Positions 46,243 to 55,405 of a DNA stretch of 64,000 nucleotides are shown piece by piece. Position numbers and translations under genes: made by a program. The notes below the pieces were generated by a model. It saw only the letters and a list, made by a program, of their open reading frames with translations, did no database searches and had not been told where the DNA came from. Source of the DNA: Planctomycetota bacterium (GTDB lineage: Bacteria; Planctomycetota; Planctomycetia; Pirellulales; UBA7805). Location: assembly GCA_003389215.1 (NCBI GenBank), contig QQVP01000025.1, forward strand, positions 57,050 through 121,049, read 5' to 3'. Numbering within the stretch: the stretch's first letter is position 1; the number at the start of each line of letters is the position of its first letter.

Positions 46243-47589
46243 ATGCTCTTATTCTACGCCGCGCGCGGTGCCGCGCTGGTCGGGCTGCTGTTGCCGCTCG
46301 GCTGCGTGAACTCCGCCGGGCCCATGGATGCCGAGGGCGAAGCGTCGCCGCGAGCTGAATCCCCCAGCGGGACACCGGCGACATCGGACGCGACGTCAAG
46401 CGACAAGGGCACCACCGCCAACTCGCCCGCGACCACGGCGGCTTCGACGGACGGGCCACGTGCCGAACTCCCCCTCGACGGACGCGAAGGGCGCAACCTG
46501 GCCCTGGGACGATTTCGACCAGAGTCCAAGCTCAAAGTAACTCAGCGGCTGATCCGCCGGGCGAAGTTCCCGGTGGTCGACGTCCACGTCCATCCGCGCA
46601 TTCGCCGCTTCGAGTATCGTCTGGAGGAGATGATTCGTTTGATGGACCAGCAGAACGTGGCGGTCGCGGTCAGTCTCGACGGCGGGCTCGGCGATCGCTT
46701 CGTGGCCCATCGTGACCGACTCTGGGAGAAGTACCGCGATCGCTTCGTCATCTACGCCAACATCGATTGGCGCGGCAAAGGCGCCGAGGACGATCCGGCC
46801 AGCTGGGATTGCCATCGCGACGACTTTGTCGCCCGCACCGTGCGGCGACTCCGCGAAGCCCACGAGAACGGAGCGAGTGGACTGAAGCTGTTCAAGAATT
46901 TCGGCTTGCAGTATCGCAATCCCGACGGTTCGCTGATCGCCATCGACGATCCGCGTTGGGATCCGATTTGGCAAACCTGCGGCGAGCTGGGGTTGGTCGT
47001 GATCATGCACACCGCCGATCCGACCGCCTTCTTCGAACCGATCGACGAGAAGAACGAACGTTGGGAGGAGCTGAGCCGGCATCCCGAATGGAGCTTTCAC
47101 GGCCCGCAGTGGCCCCGCCGTGAAGATCTGCTGGCAGCCCGCAACCGCGTAATCGCCCGACATCCGAAGACGACCTTCATCGGGGCCCACATGGCCAACA
47201 ACGCCGAAGACCTGGCCACGGTGGGCCAATGGCTCGACGCGTATCCCAATCTCTACGTGGAGATTGCCGCCCGCATCGCCGAGCTCGGTCGCCAACCCTA
47301 CACGGCCCGCGACTTCTTCATCAAATATGCCGAGCGGATCTTCTTCGGCTCCGATGGTCCGCGGGCTCCGGAGCGGATGTGGCTGCACTACCGCTTCTTG
47401 GAAACCCGCGACGAGTACTTTCCCTACGCCGAGAACGCGTTTCCGCCACAGGGATTCTGGCGCATCTACGGCCTGCATCTGCCCGACGACGTGCTCCGCA
47501 AGGTGTATTACGAGAATGCCGCACGGATCATCCCCGGCGTCGCCCCTCGGGTGGAGCGATATCGGGCGCGCGACGCCGAGGGGAGCTAG
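46243..47589 (+). CDS. Lipid-anchored amidohydrolase (amidohydrolase 2 family)
   Basis: A 448-residue protein. The signal ends in LLLPLGC, lipidated at C21, followed by about 70 residues of Ser/Thr/Ala linker. The catalytic barrel begins with VVDVHVHP near 114-121, where the His-x-His pair binds metal. It continues with GASGLKLFKN near 213, VIMHTADP near 250 with a third His, FIGAHMANN near 308 with a fourth, and FFGSDGP near 366 with the Asp that activates water. The family hydrolyses or decarboxylates diverse ring compounds; the substrate is unknown. ATG 46243 gives the lipoprotein signal at the N-terminus. Confidence 0.87.
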   Translation: MLLFYAARGAALVGLLLPLGCVNSAGPMDAEGEASPRAESPSGTPATSDATSSDKGTTANSPATTAASTDGPRAELPLDGREGRNLALGRFRPESKLKVTQRLIRRAKFPVVDVHVHPRIRRFEYRLEEMIRLMDQQNVAVAVSLDGGLGDRFVAHRDRLWEKYRDRFVIYANIDWRGKGAEDDPASWDCHRDDFVARTVRRLREAHENGASGLKLFKNFGLQYRNPDGSLIAIDDPRWDPIWQTCGELGLVVIMHTADPTAFFEPIDEKNERWEELSRHPEWSFHGPQWPRREDLLAARNRVIARHPKTTFIGAHMANNAEDLATVGQWLDAYPNLYVEIAARIAELGRQPYTARDFFIKYAERIFFGSDGPRAPERMWLHYRFLETRDEYFPYAENAFPPQGFWRIYGLHLPDDVLRKVYYENAARIIPGVAPRVERYRARDAEGS

Positions 47590-47785
47590 CTGTTCGCCGC
47601 AGATGGGCGAGGACGCGATCGCACTCCCAAGGCGCCGCGAACAGGGGAGCAAGCCGCGCGGTGATGGCACCGGGGCCGCCACGCTTCTGTCTTTTTGGCC
47701 TCGGGGAATCGCGGTATCATGGGCGAGCGCGGCGCCTTCGCCTGGGAGGCGTCTCTAGCTACGAGAAGACAGGAACCGCACTCCG

Positions 47786-49210
47786 ATGACGGAATTTCGC
47801 ATCGAACACGACTCGATGGGGGACGTAAAGGTACCGGCCGCCGCCTACTATGGTGCGCAGACCCAGCGAGCCGTCGAGAACTTCCCCATCTCGGGACAGT
47901 CGCTGCATCCGGCGCTCGTTCACGCCATGGGTCGCGTCAAACACGCCGCGGCGGTGGCCAATCGCGACCTGGGCAAGCTGACCGGCTCGGGCAAGAATCC
48001 GCTCGACGACCAGCAGGTCGATGCCCTGCTCCGCGCCGCCGGTGAAGTCGCCGAGGGAAAGTTTGACGACGAGTTTCCCATCGACGTCTATCAGACCGGC
48101 AGCGGCACTTCGAGCAACATGAACGTGAACGAGGTGATCAGCAATCGGGCGATCGAGCTGATCGAGGGCGACCGCTTTGCCGTCGAGAAGCCGATCCATC
48201 CGAACGACCACGTCAACATGGGGCAGAGCACGAACGATACGTTTCCCACAGCGATCCACGTGGCCGTGGCGTGCCAGATTCGCGAGCGTCTCGTGCCCGC
48301 GCTGAAGCGGTTCGAACAAGCCCTGGCCGACAAGGCCCGCGCGTGGGACAAGATCATCAAGATTGGCCGCACCCACCTGGCCGACGCCACGCCGTTGCGA
48401 CTCGGTCAGGAAGTGGGTGGCTTTGCCCGTCAACTCGGGCTGTCGGTCGAGCGCGCGGAGCGGGCACTCGAGGCGGTGCTGGAACTTCCCGTGGGCGGCA
48501 CCGCCGTGGGCAGCGGAATCAACACGCACCCCGAGTTCGGCCGCCGCGTGGCCGCCGTCCTGGCCGAGCAAACCGATATCCCGTTCGTCGAGGCGGTCGA
48601 CCACTTCGAGGCCAACGCCCAGCGCGACGGGTTGGTCGAGTGCCACGGCCAGTTGCGCACCATCGCCAACACGCTGTTCAACGTGGCCAACAACATCCGC
48701 TGGCTCGGCTCCGGTCCGCGATGCGGTTTCTATGAATTGAAACTGCCCGACCGACAGCCTGGCAGCTCGATCATGCCGGGCAAGGTCAATCCGGTAATGT
48801 GCGAGAGCATGATGCAGGTGGCCGCGCGGGTGATGGGCCACGATCAGACGATCGCCTTTAGCGGCGCCTCGGGCGGACAGTTTCAATTGAACATCATGAT
48901 GCCGGTGATGGGTCAGACGACCCTGGAGAGCATCAGTCTGTTGGCCGGGGTGACGGAGGCCTTCGTCGATTTCTGCGCCCTGGACATGGAAGCCAACGTC
49001 GAGGCGGCCGAGGCGGCGGTCGAGCGCAGCCTTTCGATGGTGACCAGCCTGAACCCGTATATCGGCTACGAAAAGGCGGCCGCCCTGGCCAAGGAAGCGT
49101 TCAAGACCGGCAAGACGATTCGCGAGCTGTGTCAGGAGCAGGGGGTGCTGCCCGACGAACAACTGGCCGAGGCACTCGATCCGATGCGAATGACCGAGCC
49201 GCAAGAGTAG
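47786..49210 (+). CDS. fumC: Class II fumarate hydratase
   Basis: A 474-residue enzyme of normal family length that interconverts fumarate and malate in the citric acid cycle. It shows YYGAQTQRAVENFPIS near 21-36, QTGSGTSSNMNVNEVISNRA near 104-123, HPNDHVNMGQSTNDTFPTA near 138-156, the catalytic GRTHLADATPLRLGQE near 193-208 and the superfamily signature GSSIMPGKVNPVM near 327-339. The fold and motifs distinguish it from aspartase by the HVN and TPL contexts. Start ATG 47786. Confidence 0.95.
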   Translation: MTEFRIEHDSMGDVKVPAAAYYGAQTQRAVENFPISGQSLHPALVHAMGRVKHAAAVANRDLGKLTGSGKNPLDDQQVDALLRAAGEVAEGKFDDEFPIDVYQTGSGTSSNMNVNEVISNRAIELIEGDRFAVEKPIHPNDHVNMGQSTNDTFPTAIHVAVACQIRERLVPALKRFEQALADKARAWDKIIKIGRTHLADATPLRLGQEVGGFARQLGLSVERAERALEAVLELPVGGTAVGSGINTHPEFGRRVAAVLAEQTDIPFVEAVDHFEANAQRDGLVECHGQLRTIANTLFNVANNIRWLGSGPRCGFYELKLPDRQPGSSIMPGKVNPVMCESMMQVAARVMGHDQTIAFSGASGGQFQLNIMMPVMGQTTLESISLLAGVTEAFVDFCALDMEANVEAAEAAVERSLSMVTSLNPYIGYEKAAALAKEAFKTGKTIRELCQEQGVLPDEQLAEALDPMRMTEPQE

Positions 49211-49254
49211 AACTTCCGTTTCGCTTCAACAACTCGCCGTTGGAGAATTCGACC

Positions 49255-50382
49255 ATGGCCTTTCGCACCATCGCAGCCGTTATTTTGCTGGGAGCCTTCT
49301 GCCTCGCAGATACAGCGTCGGGCCAGCCGGGAACGCCCGGTGAGTCACCAGCCGAAGCAGCTTCGACGGCCGGGTCGGCAACCCCGCAACAGCGCATCCG
49401 CCAGACCATTCGCGAAGCCTATCGCCTCTCGCAGCAGGCCGAAGCGGAAGGCCAGTACGTCGAGATCATCGAACTCCTGGAAACGGCGCTCGCAGACGAT
49501 GCGATCGACGCGCGGTCGCGTTCCGACGCCCAGCGACTCAAGGGCTGGGCCCACAATCGCCGCGGTGAGATTCTGGCCCGCGAGGGCAAGGAAAATGTCG
49601 CCCTGATTCAGTTCGAGCAGGCGGTAACACTGAACCCCGATCATTGGAAGGCTCGCTACAACCGTGGCGTCAGCTATTCGTTGGCCGGGAAGATCGACGA
49701 GGCGATCGACGAGTTGAACCGGGCCATCGAACTGAAACGCAACTATGCCTGGAGTTGGTTCAATCGGGGCGAGGCCTTCTATGCGCTCGGCCAGCTGAGA
49801 GAATCGATCCGCGACTACTCGGAGGCGATCCGGCTCGATCCCGAGACCGCCCGCTTTCATTACCATCGCGGACATTCCTATTACCGTTTGCGGGAGTATC
49901 AACGGGCGATCGACGATTTCGATGCCAGTATCGAACTCGACGCGGATGACGCGGTCCCCTACGTCTATCGCGGCGATGCCTACTTCGAGACGGGCCGGTA
50001 CGCCGAGGCGCTGCAAAACTATCGGCGCGCCCTGGCGCTGGAGAAGGACCTGGGGCGGGCCTACATGAGCGTGGCCTGGCTGCTGTCCACCTGCCCCGAC
50101 GAAGACATGCGCAATGACGAGAAGGCCATCGCGGCCGCCCGGCGAGCCATCCAGCTCGACGGCGAGCAGGACCATCGCTACCTGGAAACGCTCGCCGCGG
50201 CGTATGCCAACGCGGGCGACTTCGCCGCCGCCGAGGAGGCTCAAACGAAGGCCACGGAATTGGCGCCGGAGTTCGCTCAGTCGGAATGTCAGGCACGGCT
50301 CGAGCTATATGCCGCGGGCCAGCCCTATCGTCAGCAACCGATCGCCCCGGCCGGCGAGTGGCGATCGCCCCGCGAACGATAG
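49255..50382 (+). CDS. Secreted tetratricopeptide-repeat protein
   Basis: A 375-residue protein with a signal peptide (TIAAVILLGAFCLADTASG, cut near residue 24). After a short Pro/Ser linker it consists of TPR repeats: ALIQFEQAVTLNPDHWKARYNRG, AIDELNRAIELKRNYAWSW, SIRDYSEAIRLDPETARFHYHRG and AIDDFDASIELDADDAVPYVYRG, followed by less regular units. It probably mediates protein-protein contacts in the periplasm. ATG 49255 starts the signal peptide; the frame upstream overlaps fumC and is not used. It begins 44 bases after fumC. Confidence 0.87.
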   Translation: MAFRTIAAVILLGAFCLADTASGQPGTPGESPAEAASTAGSATPQQRIRQTIREAYRLSQQAEAEGQYVEIIELLETALADDAIDARSRSDAQRLKGWAHNRRGEILAREGKENVALIQFEQAVTLNPDHWKARYNRGVSYSLAGKIDEAIDELNRAIELKRNYAWSWFNRGEAFYALGQLRESIRDYSEAIRLDPETARFHYHRGHSYYRLREYQRAIDDFDASIELDADDAVPYVYRGDAYFETGRYAEALQNYRRALALEKDLGRAYMSVAWLLSTCPDEDMRNDEKAIAAARRAIQLDGEQDHRYLETLAAAYANAGDFAAAEEAQTKATELAPEFAQSECQARLELYAAGQPYRQQPIAPAGEWRSPRER

Positions 50383-50597
50383 TTTCTGAAACTGCGCCGA
50401 CGGTAGACTATGATGGTACCGCGCGATGGGCGTGGTTTGTCGCGGCGCGCCGCTCCGGCAGGCGTCTCGAGCTGCCCCCGTCGCATTGCCTTGCGCCGTG
50501 ATGGCGATGTGGCGGGCCCTCGCGTCCGGGACAGCATCCGTAAAGACGGCGTGCTCCAACAATTCATCAAGATCGACATCGTAGAGGTGGCACCACC

Positions 50598-51239
50598 GTG
50601 TTCGACAGCCCTTGGATCGTCTTGGCCGCCGTCGTTGCCGCAGCGTTCGCCTTTCGACTGTGGCTGAAAGACTATCAAGCGCAGGCCGGCGGCGAGACGC
50701 TCACCGCGGCGCTGCCTGGGGCGACGCCTGTGGCGAACTGGGTCACCCTTCTGGCGGTTGGCGGCGTGCTCGTCCTGCTGGCCATCGAGACGGCCGGCGA
50801 ATACGCGCTTGGTGTCGTCGACGAGCAAAGCACGATGACGTTGGCGTTATGCGTCTACTCGGTGTTGGTCGCGCCGCTGATCGAAGAGATCATCTTTCGC
50901 GGCTTCCTCTATTACGACAAGACTCGGGCCACGCTGATCGCCAGCATCGTGGGCATGTCGCTGCTGTTTGCAGTTCTGCACGGCCACATCTGGAGCTATG
51001 AGTTACCCGAGGAGTCGGCGAGTTGGGCCCTGTGGGAGGCGGCCTGGACGGCCGATTACGGCACGAAGGCGTTCTTCTCGACCGGCATCCTGTTCGTCCG
51101 CTCGCTCTGGCTGTACTATGCCCGCTTCATGCCGGCGAACGTCCGCCGCTCGCTGATTCCCTGCGTCGTGGCCCACATGGTTGGCAATCTGGGTGTCGTG
51201 ATCATCAAGGCGATCCAGGGCAAGGTCGAGCTGATGTGA
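50598..51239 (+). CDS. CPBP family intramembrane metalloprotease
   Basis: A 213-residue integral membrane protein. The family motifs are EEIIFRGF (about 95-102), the Glu-Glu pair and Arg of the active site, a LHGHIW segment near 120 supplying His, and AHMVGN near 198-203. Bacterial CPBP (CAAX-protease-like) members cleave membrane-associated substrates or act in immunity to bacteriocins; the substrate is unknown. GTG 50598 is the start, with GAGGTGG upstream. The protein is short but contains all three motifs. Confidence 0.85.
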   Translation: MFDSPWIVLAAVVAAAFAFRLWLKDYQAQAGGETLTAALPGATPVANWVTLLAVGGVLVLLAIETAGEYALGVVDEQSTMTLALCVYSVLVAPLIEEIIFRGFLYYDKTRATLIASIVGMSLLFAVLHGHIWSYELPEESASWALWEAAWTADYGTKAFFSTGILFVRSLWLYYARFMPANVRRSLIPCVVAHMVGNLGVVIIKAIQGKVELM

Positions 51240-51772
51240 GGTGCAAGTGCTGTCATGAGCGGTGGCGGGCCCTGACTTAGCAGGCGGGCGGCGCATGAAC
51301 GGCCCTCTGGGCACCAAGCTAGCCTGGATGTCTCACCAGGTTGTTAATCTCGGGTCGCGTGGGCGGTGAGTCGGGCCGTGCCCTTCTCAGGCGGCGAGGG
51401 TGGCCTGTTGGCAATGTCGCCGAGGGCGGCTCTCACATGGCGGCTCTCACATGGCGATGGTGTCGCGGTGGGCTCTCGGACCCGGGTCGGCACCCGCGGC
51501 GGGCTGGTTCAGACCCCGTTAAATTTGGCGTTTGGCTCAATTGCGCCTGGTCTTGTCGTCGAAAACCAGTTAGAATTTGGTCTTTGTGTCCCACCTTCCG
51601 CCTCCCTCTCCTGGGAGCGGACACGAAACGTGGCGAAGCAGGACGTCGTGACGTTTTCCATACAGGGATTCTGCCCCTGGCGTGTCGCCCCAAGCGGCAT
51701 TCTGTCGCCTTGTGCGGACTATGGAACAGGTGAATTGATCCCGGGCTTTCCTTGTAGACCCCGTGCATTGCC
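51240..51772. other. Long upstream region of the EF-G gene
   Basis: 533 bases without a supported gene. It contains a 14-base tandem repeat at 51425-51452. TAGAAT at 51571-51576 may be a -10 box but lacks a well-spaced -35. Open frames across it have no family character. Confidence 0.5.
51425..51452. repeat. Perfect 14 bp tandem repeat
   Basis: GGCGGCTCTCACAT is repeated head to tail at 51425-51438 and 51439-51452, upstream of the EF-G gene. Confidence 0.85.
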
Positions 51773-53875
51773 ATGAACATTGCCAAGCTCCGTAACATCG
51801 GAATTTCCGCTCACATCGACTCGGGCAAGACCACGCTCAGCGAGCGCATCCTGTTCTACGCCGGTCGCATTCACCGCATGCAGGAAGTCCGCGGCGAAGG
51901 GGACGGGGCCACGATGGACCACATGGAGCTAGAGCGGGAACGCGGGATCACGATTACCAGCGCTGCTACCACCGTCGAGTGGCAGGGACACACGATCAAC
52001 CTGATCGACACTCCGGGTCACGTCGACTTCACCGTCGAGGTGGAGCGCAGTCTCCGCGTGCTCGACGGGGCCGTTCTCGTGCTCTGTTCGGTCGGCGGCG
52101 TGCAGTCGCAGTCGCTGACGGTCGATCGCCAGATGAAACGCTACCACGTCCCGCGCGTCGCCTTCATCAACAAGATGGACCGTATCGGGGCGAACCCGTT
52201 CAGCGTGGTCGAACAGGTGCGCAACAAGATGAAGGCCGACGCGGTGCTGATGCAGCTGCCGATCGGCAAGGAAGAAGACTTCGAAGGCGTCGTCGACCTG
52301 GTGAAGATGAAGGCCATCTACTTCGACGGCAAAGCGGGCGAGCAAGTCCGCGAAGATGAAATTCCCGCCGGCATGGCGGACGAAGCCGTCGAGGCGCGGC
52401 AAGCGATGCTCGAATCGCTCTCCATGTACAGCGACGAGTTGATGGAAACACTACTGGCCGAGGACGAAGTCGGCGAAGAGCTCATCCACAAAGTCCTCAA
52501 AGAGGCCGTGCAAGGTCAGGACTTCACGCCTGTCTACCTCGGCACCGCCGTGAAGAATAAGGGGGTGCAGCCGTTGCTCGACGCGATTACGCGTTACCTC
52601 CCCTCGCCCGACGAGCGGGACAAAACGGCCATGAAGTTCGACGACCCCGAAGCGCGGATGCCGCTGGTGCCCAAGCCCTCGGAACCGCTGGTGGCAATGG
52701 CCTTCAAGATCGTCGACGATCCGTATGGCCAGCTCACCTTCACGCGGATCTACCAAGGCTCCCTGAAAAAGGGCGAGATGTACTTCAATCAGCGCACGGG
52801 CCAAAAGCAGCGGATCAGCCGAATTCTGCGCATGCACGCCGACGATCGCGAGGAGATCGACGAGGCCCAGCCGGGCGATATCGTGGCGGTGATGGGCATC
52901 GACGCGGCCAGCGGCGACACGTACGCCGCGACGTCGGGCTTCTGCACGCTTGAGAACATCTACGTGCCCGAGCCGGTCATCAAGATGGCCATCAACCCAC
53001 TGAGCCGCGAAGGGGCCGACAAGCTCGGCAAGGCTCTGGCCCGCTTCCGCAAGGAAGACCCCACGTTCCACGTCTCGACCGACGAGGAGACGGCCGAAAC
53101 GGTCATCGCCGGGATGGGCGAGTTGCACCTGGAGATCTACGTCGAGCGCATTCAACGCGAGTACAAGGTGGCGGTCGAGGTCGGGGCTCCCAAGGTTAGC
53201 TATCGCGAAGCGGCCACGCGGAAGGTCGAGTTCAATTACAAACACAAAAAGCAGACGGGCGGCTCCGGTCAGTTCGCCCATATCGTCGGCTACATCGAAC
53301 CACTCGAGGAAGACGCCGAGGAGAACTACATCTTCGAAGAGCAAATCACCGGTGGACGCATTCCCAAGGAGTACATCCCCAGTGTCGACAAGGGCTTCCA
53401 GCAGTCGCTGGCCAAGGGACCCCTGGCCGAGTTTCCCATCGTCGGCTTGCGGGCCGTGCTCGAAGACGGCTCCTACCACGAGGTCGACAGTAGCGACATG
53501 GCCTTCCAACTGGCTGCACGTGGCTGTCTGCGCGAAACGTTTCTCAAGGCAAAGCCGGTTCTGCTCGAGCCGGTGATGAAGGTCGAAGTCGAGGTGCCGC
53601 CCGACTTCCAGGGTCCTGTGGCGGGAGAAATCAGCAGCCGCCGCGGCATTATTCAGTCGACCGAGATGCAGGGCGACGCGGCCGTCATTCTGGCCGAGAT
53701 TCCGCTCGCCGAAACGTTCGGTTACTCGACCGACCTGCGGAGCATGACGCAGGGCCAAGGCACATTCAGTATGGAGTTCGCCCGTTACCGTCAGGTGCCC
53801 GCGAGCATCCAGGAAACCGTCATCGCCGAGCGCAAGGCCGAGAAGGAAGGCAAGCAGCTCGTCGGGGCGAAGTAG
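51773..53875 (+). CDS. fusA: Elongation factor G (serine-type G1 motif)
   Basis: A 700-residue translational GTPase that moves tRNA and mRNA through the ribosome. The G1 loop is AHIDSGKTT (13-21), with Ser at 17 where most bacterial EF-Gs have Ala. G2 is ERGITITSAA, G3 DTPGHVDF and G4 NKMD; domains II-V follow to the C-terminus. The Ser-containing G1 loop marks the group of spirochaete, planctomycete and deltaproteobacterial EF-Gs related to mitochondrial EF-G1. It stands alone, without rpsL, rpsG or tuf beside it, unlike the usual str operon. A second EF-G elsewhere in the genome is likely but cannot be seen here. Confidence 0.95.
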   Translation: MNIAKLRNIGISAHIDSGKTTLSERILFYAGRIHRMQEVRGEGDGATMDHMELERERGITITSAATTVEWQGHTINLIDTPGHVDFTVEVERSLRVLDGAVLVLCSVGGVQSQSLTVDRQMKRYHVPRVAFINKMDRIGANPFSVVEQVRNKMKADAVLMQLPIGKEEDFEGVVDLVKMKAIYFDGKAGEQVREDEIPAGMADEAVEARQAMLESLSMYSDELMETLLAEDEVGEELIHKVLKEAVQGQDFTPVYLGTAVKNKGVQPLLDAITRYLPSPDERDKTAMKFDDPEARMPLVPKPSEPLVAMAFKIVDDPYGQLTFTRIYQGSLKKGEMYFNQRTGQKQRISRILRMHADDREEIDEAQPGDIVAVMGIDAASGDTYAATSGFCTLENIYVPEPVIKMAINPLSREGADKLGKALARFRKEDPTFHVSTDEETAETVIAGMGELHLEIYVERIQREYKVAVEVGAPKVSYREAATRKVEFNYKHKKQTGGSGQFAHIVGYIEPLEEDAEENYIFEEQITGGRIPKEYIPSVDKGFQQSLAKGPLAEFPIVGLRAVLEDGSYHEVDSSDMAFQLAARGCLRETFLKAKPVLLEPVMKVEVEVPPDFQGPVAGEISSRRGIIQSTEMQGDAAVILAEIPLAETFGYSTDLRSMTQGQGTFSMEFARYRQVPASIQETVIAERKAEKEGKQLVGAK

Positions 53876-53938
53876 CGCCTCCGGCGGACTTCGCGAGCTT
53901 CTTCTCTGGGTTCACGCTGCCTGCGACGTGGCCGCGCT

Positions 53939-54427
53939 CTAGTGGCGCCCGTCTGCCTGGTCCACCGCTTCGGCCAGTGGGGTCACGGGCATCGCTTGGC
54001 TGGCATCCGGGGTCGGTTTCAACGGCGCGGTGCCGGTCTCGAGCGTCTTCTCCACTGTCGGCCAGTCGAGGCAGTCGCGCAATACCGGCCAGAACAAGGC
54101 AAAGCGGCGATTGATCACGAAGCCCAGTGCGGCGTAGCCCAGCAAGAACCCGGCCATGAAGTAGTAAAGGACCTGCGGCGCATTCAAGTCCAGGACGGTC
54201 GCGACGACAAGCACCGCGACCAGCAGGACGGCCCCCAGCAGCATCAGCTGAGGCAACATCTGCAGCATGACGGAGGTCACGCTAATCGGCCGGTCGCGAT
54301 ACCGCAGATACATCTCGAGCGCCGCCCGCTCCCACTTCCGCAGTGCGGCCGGTCGCACCAGGGCCTGCTCGGCGGCCTGCGAGGGCGGACGAAAGGGGTC
54401 GGACGATTCAGGCGGAACGGTGGTCAT
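53939..54427 (-). CDS. Small two-span membrane protein of unknown function
   Basis: A 162-residue protein. A hydrophilic N-terminus (about 60 residues, Pro/Arg-rich, WERAALEMYLRYRDRPIS) is followed by two membrane spans near 62-85 and 92-112, then VINRRFALFWPVLRDCLDW and an acidic, Pro-rich C-terminus. The start at ATG 54427 is preferred because the longer frame to 54514 only adds Arg-rich sequence. I do not recognise the family. It is on the same strand as YqgE and 152 bases downstream of it. It is convergent with the EF-G gene. Confidence 0.68.
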   Translation of the reverse strand: MTTVPPESSDPFRPPSQAAEQALVRPAALRKWERAALEMYLRYRDRPISVTSVMLQMLPQLMLLGAVLLVAVLVVATVLDLNAPQVLYYFMAGFLLGYAALGFVINRRFALFWPVLRDCLDWPTVEKTLETGTAPLKPTPDASQAMPVTPLAEAVDQADGRH

Positions 54428-54545
54428 CGAAATGGCGCTCCCAGAGAGTCTGCCGACATGCAGCCGGACCCGGTGAATCCGACTGCGACGGCGTGCGTTG
54501 TCGGACCCGAGCAACTTCGGGCCCCAGTCTACCGCCCCAAAGGCG

Positions 54546-54593
54546 AGCTAATTCTGCGGCGAGTCAATTCTGCGACGACCTAATTTTGCGACG
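54546..54593. repeat. Three 16 bp tandem units spanning the yqgE stop codon
   Basis: Units at 54546-54561, 54562-54577 and 54578-54593 share AATTYTGCGRCG. The yqgE stop (54582-54580 on the minus strand) lies in the last unit. Confidence 0.82.
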
Positions 54594-55137
54594 GATCGTC
54601 GGGTATGTGCTTGATGTTCAAGGTCGACTTGAACAGATCGGTGGTGAACTCCTGACCCACCGCCTCCCAGAGATTCTCGTCGCGACTGAACACGACCGCG
54701 TCACGGGCGGGTCGAATCAACCAGCCACCGGCGTCCAGCTCGCTTTCCAGCTGCCCGGCTGCCCAACCGGCATAACCGCTGAAGATGAGGAACTTCGTTT
54801 GCGATTGCCGCACCAGCTGATCGAGCGTCTCCTTCTCCGTCGCCATGTAGACGCCCGGCAGAATGTCCGATTCGGAAAGTCCCGAGTCGCCGTGCAAGGC
54901 GATCAGCGGGCCAGCCACCGGGCCGCCCAGATTGACCGGCAGCTGGCAGTCACACGGCTCCTCGCAAACCTGCTCCCAGAGATCGGCGATCGAGGTATTG
55001 CTGGGCCGATTGAGCACCACGCCGAGGGCCCCTTCCTCGTCGTGTTCGAGCATCAGCACCACGGTGCGGGTGAAGTTCGAGTCGCCGAGCCGAGGGACCG
55101 CGATCAGCAGTTGACCCTTGAGTGTTTCCTCCGTCAT
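54580..55137 (-). CDS. YqgE/AlgH family protein
   Basis: A 185-residue protein of the UPF0301 family. Family hallmarks: LKGQLLIAVPRLGDSNFTRTVVLML (about 6-30), EGALGVVLNRPS near 35-46, NLGGPVAGPLIALH near 68-82 and FSGYAGWAAGQLESEL near 118-133, ending in DAVVFSRDENLWEAV. The biochemical role is not established; in some bacteria AlgH affects alginate and virulence regulation. AAGGAG before ATG 55137 fixes the start. The 3' end runs into three 16-base tandem repeats. Confidence 0.93.
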   Translation of the reverse strand: MTEETLKGQLLIAVPRLGDSNFTRTVVLMLEHDEEGALGVVLNRPSNTSIADLWEQVCEEPCDCQLPVNLGGPVAGPLIALHGDSGLSESDILPGVYMATEKETLDQLVRQSQTKFLIFSGYAGWAAGQLESELDAGGWLIRPARDAVVFSRDENLWEAVGQEFTTDLFKSTLNIKHIPDDPSQN

Positions 55138-55405
55138 ATTGCGCTGCTCCTTCTCGCTTCGTCGTTCTCGCATCCTGGCAACGGGTTGTGATCGCCCCTC
55201 TCGCCGCAACCGTGCACGGGAGGGGCCGCACTAGCTACCTCTATTTTCGCCCAACGGTCCGTGCGCTTCCAGGGTCGCACTGCGACGGTCGACCGAATCG
55301 TCGACACTTGCGCGACGCTCGGCTTCTGAGTGACGGCCGAATCGTCTATAACTTCCGCCGCGACACGGGATTCCGCTGGCCAGCCGTGGGCAAGGATATC
55401 GACCA

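Noticed and set aside
51366..51776. Open frame upstream of the EF-G gene
   Set aside because: It spans a tandem repeat and lacks a ribosome site and family character.
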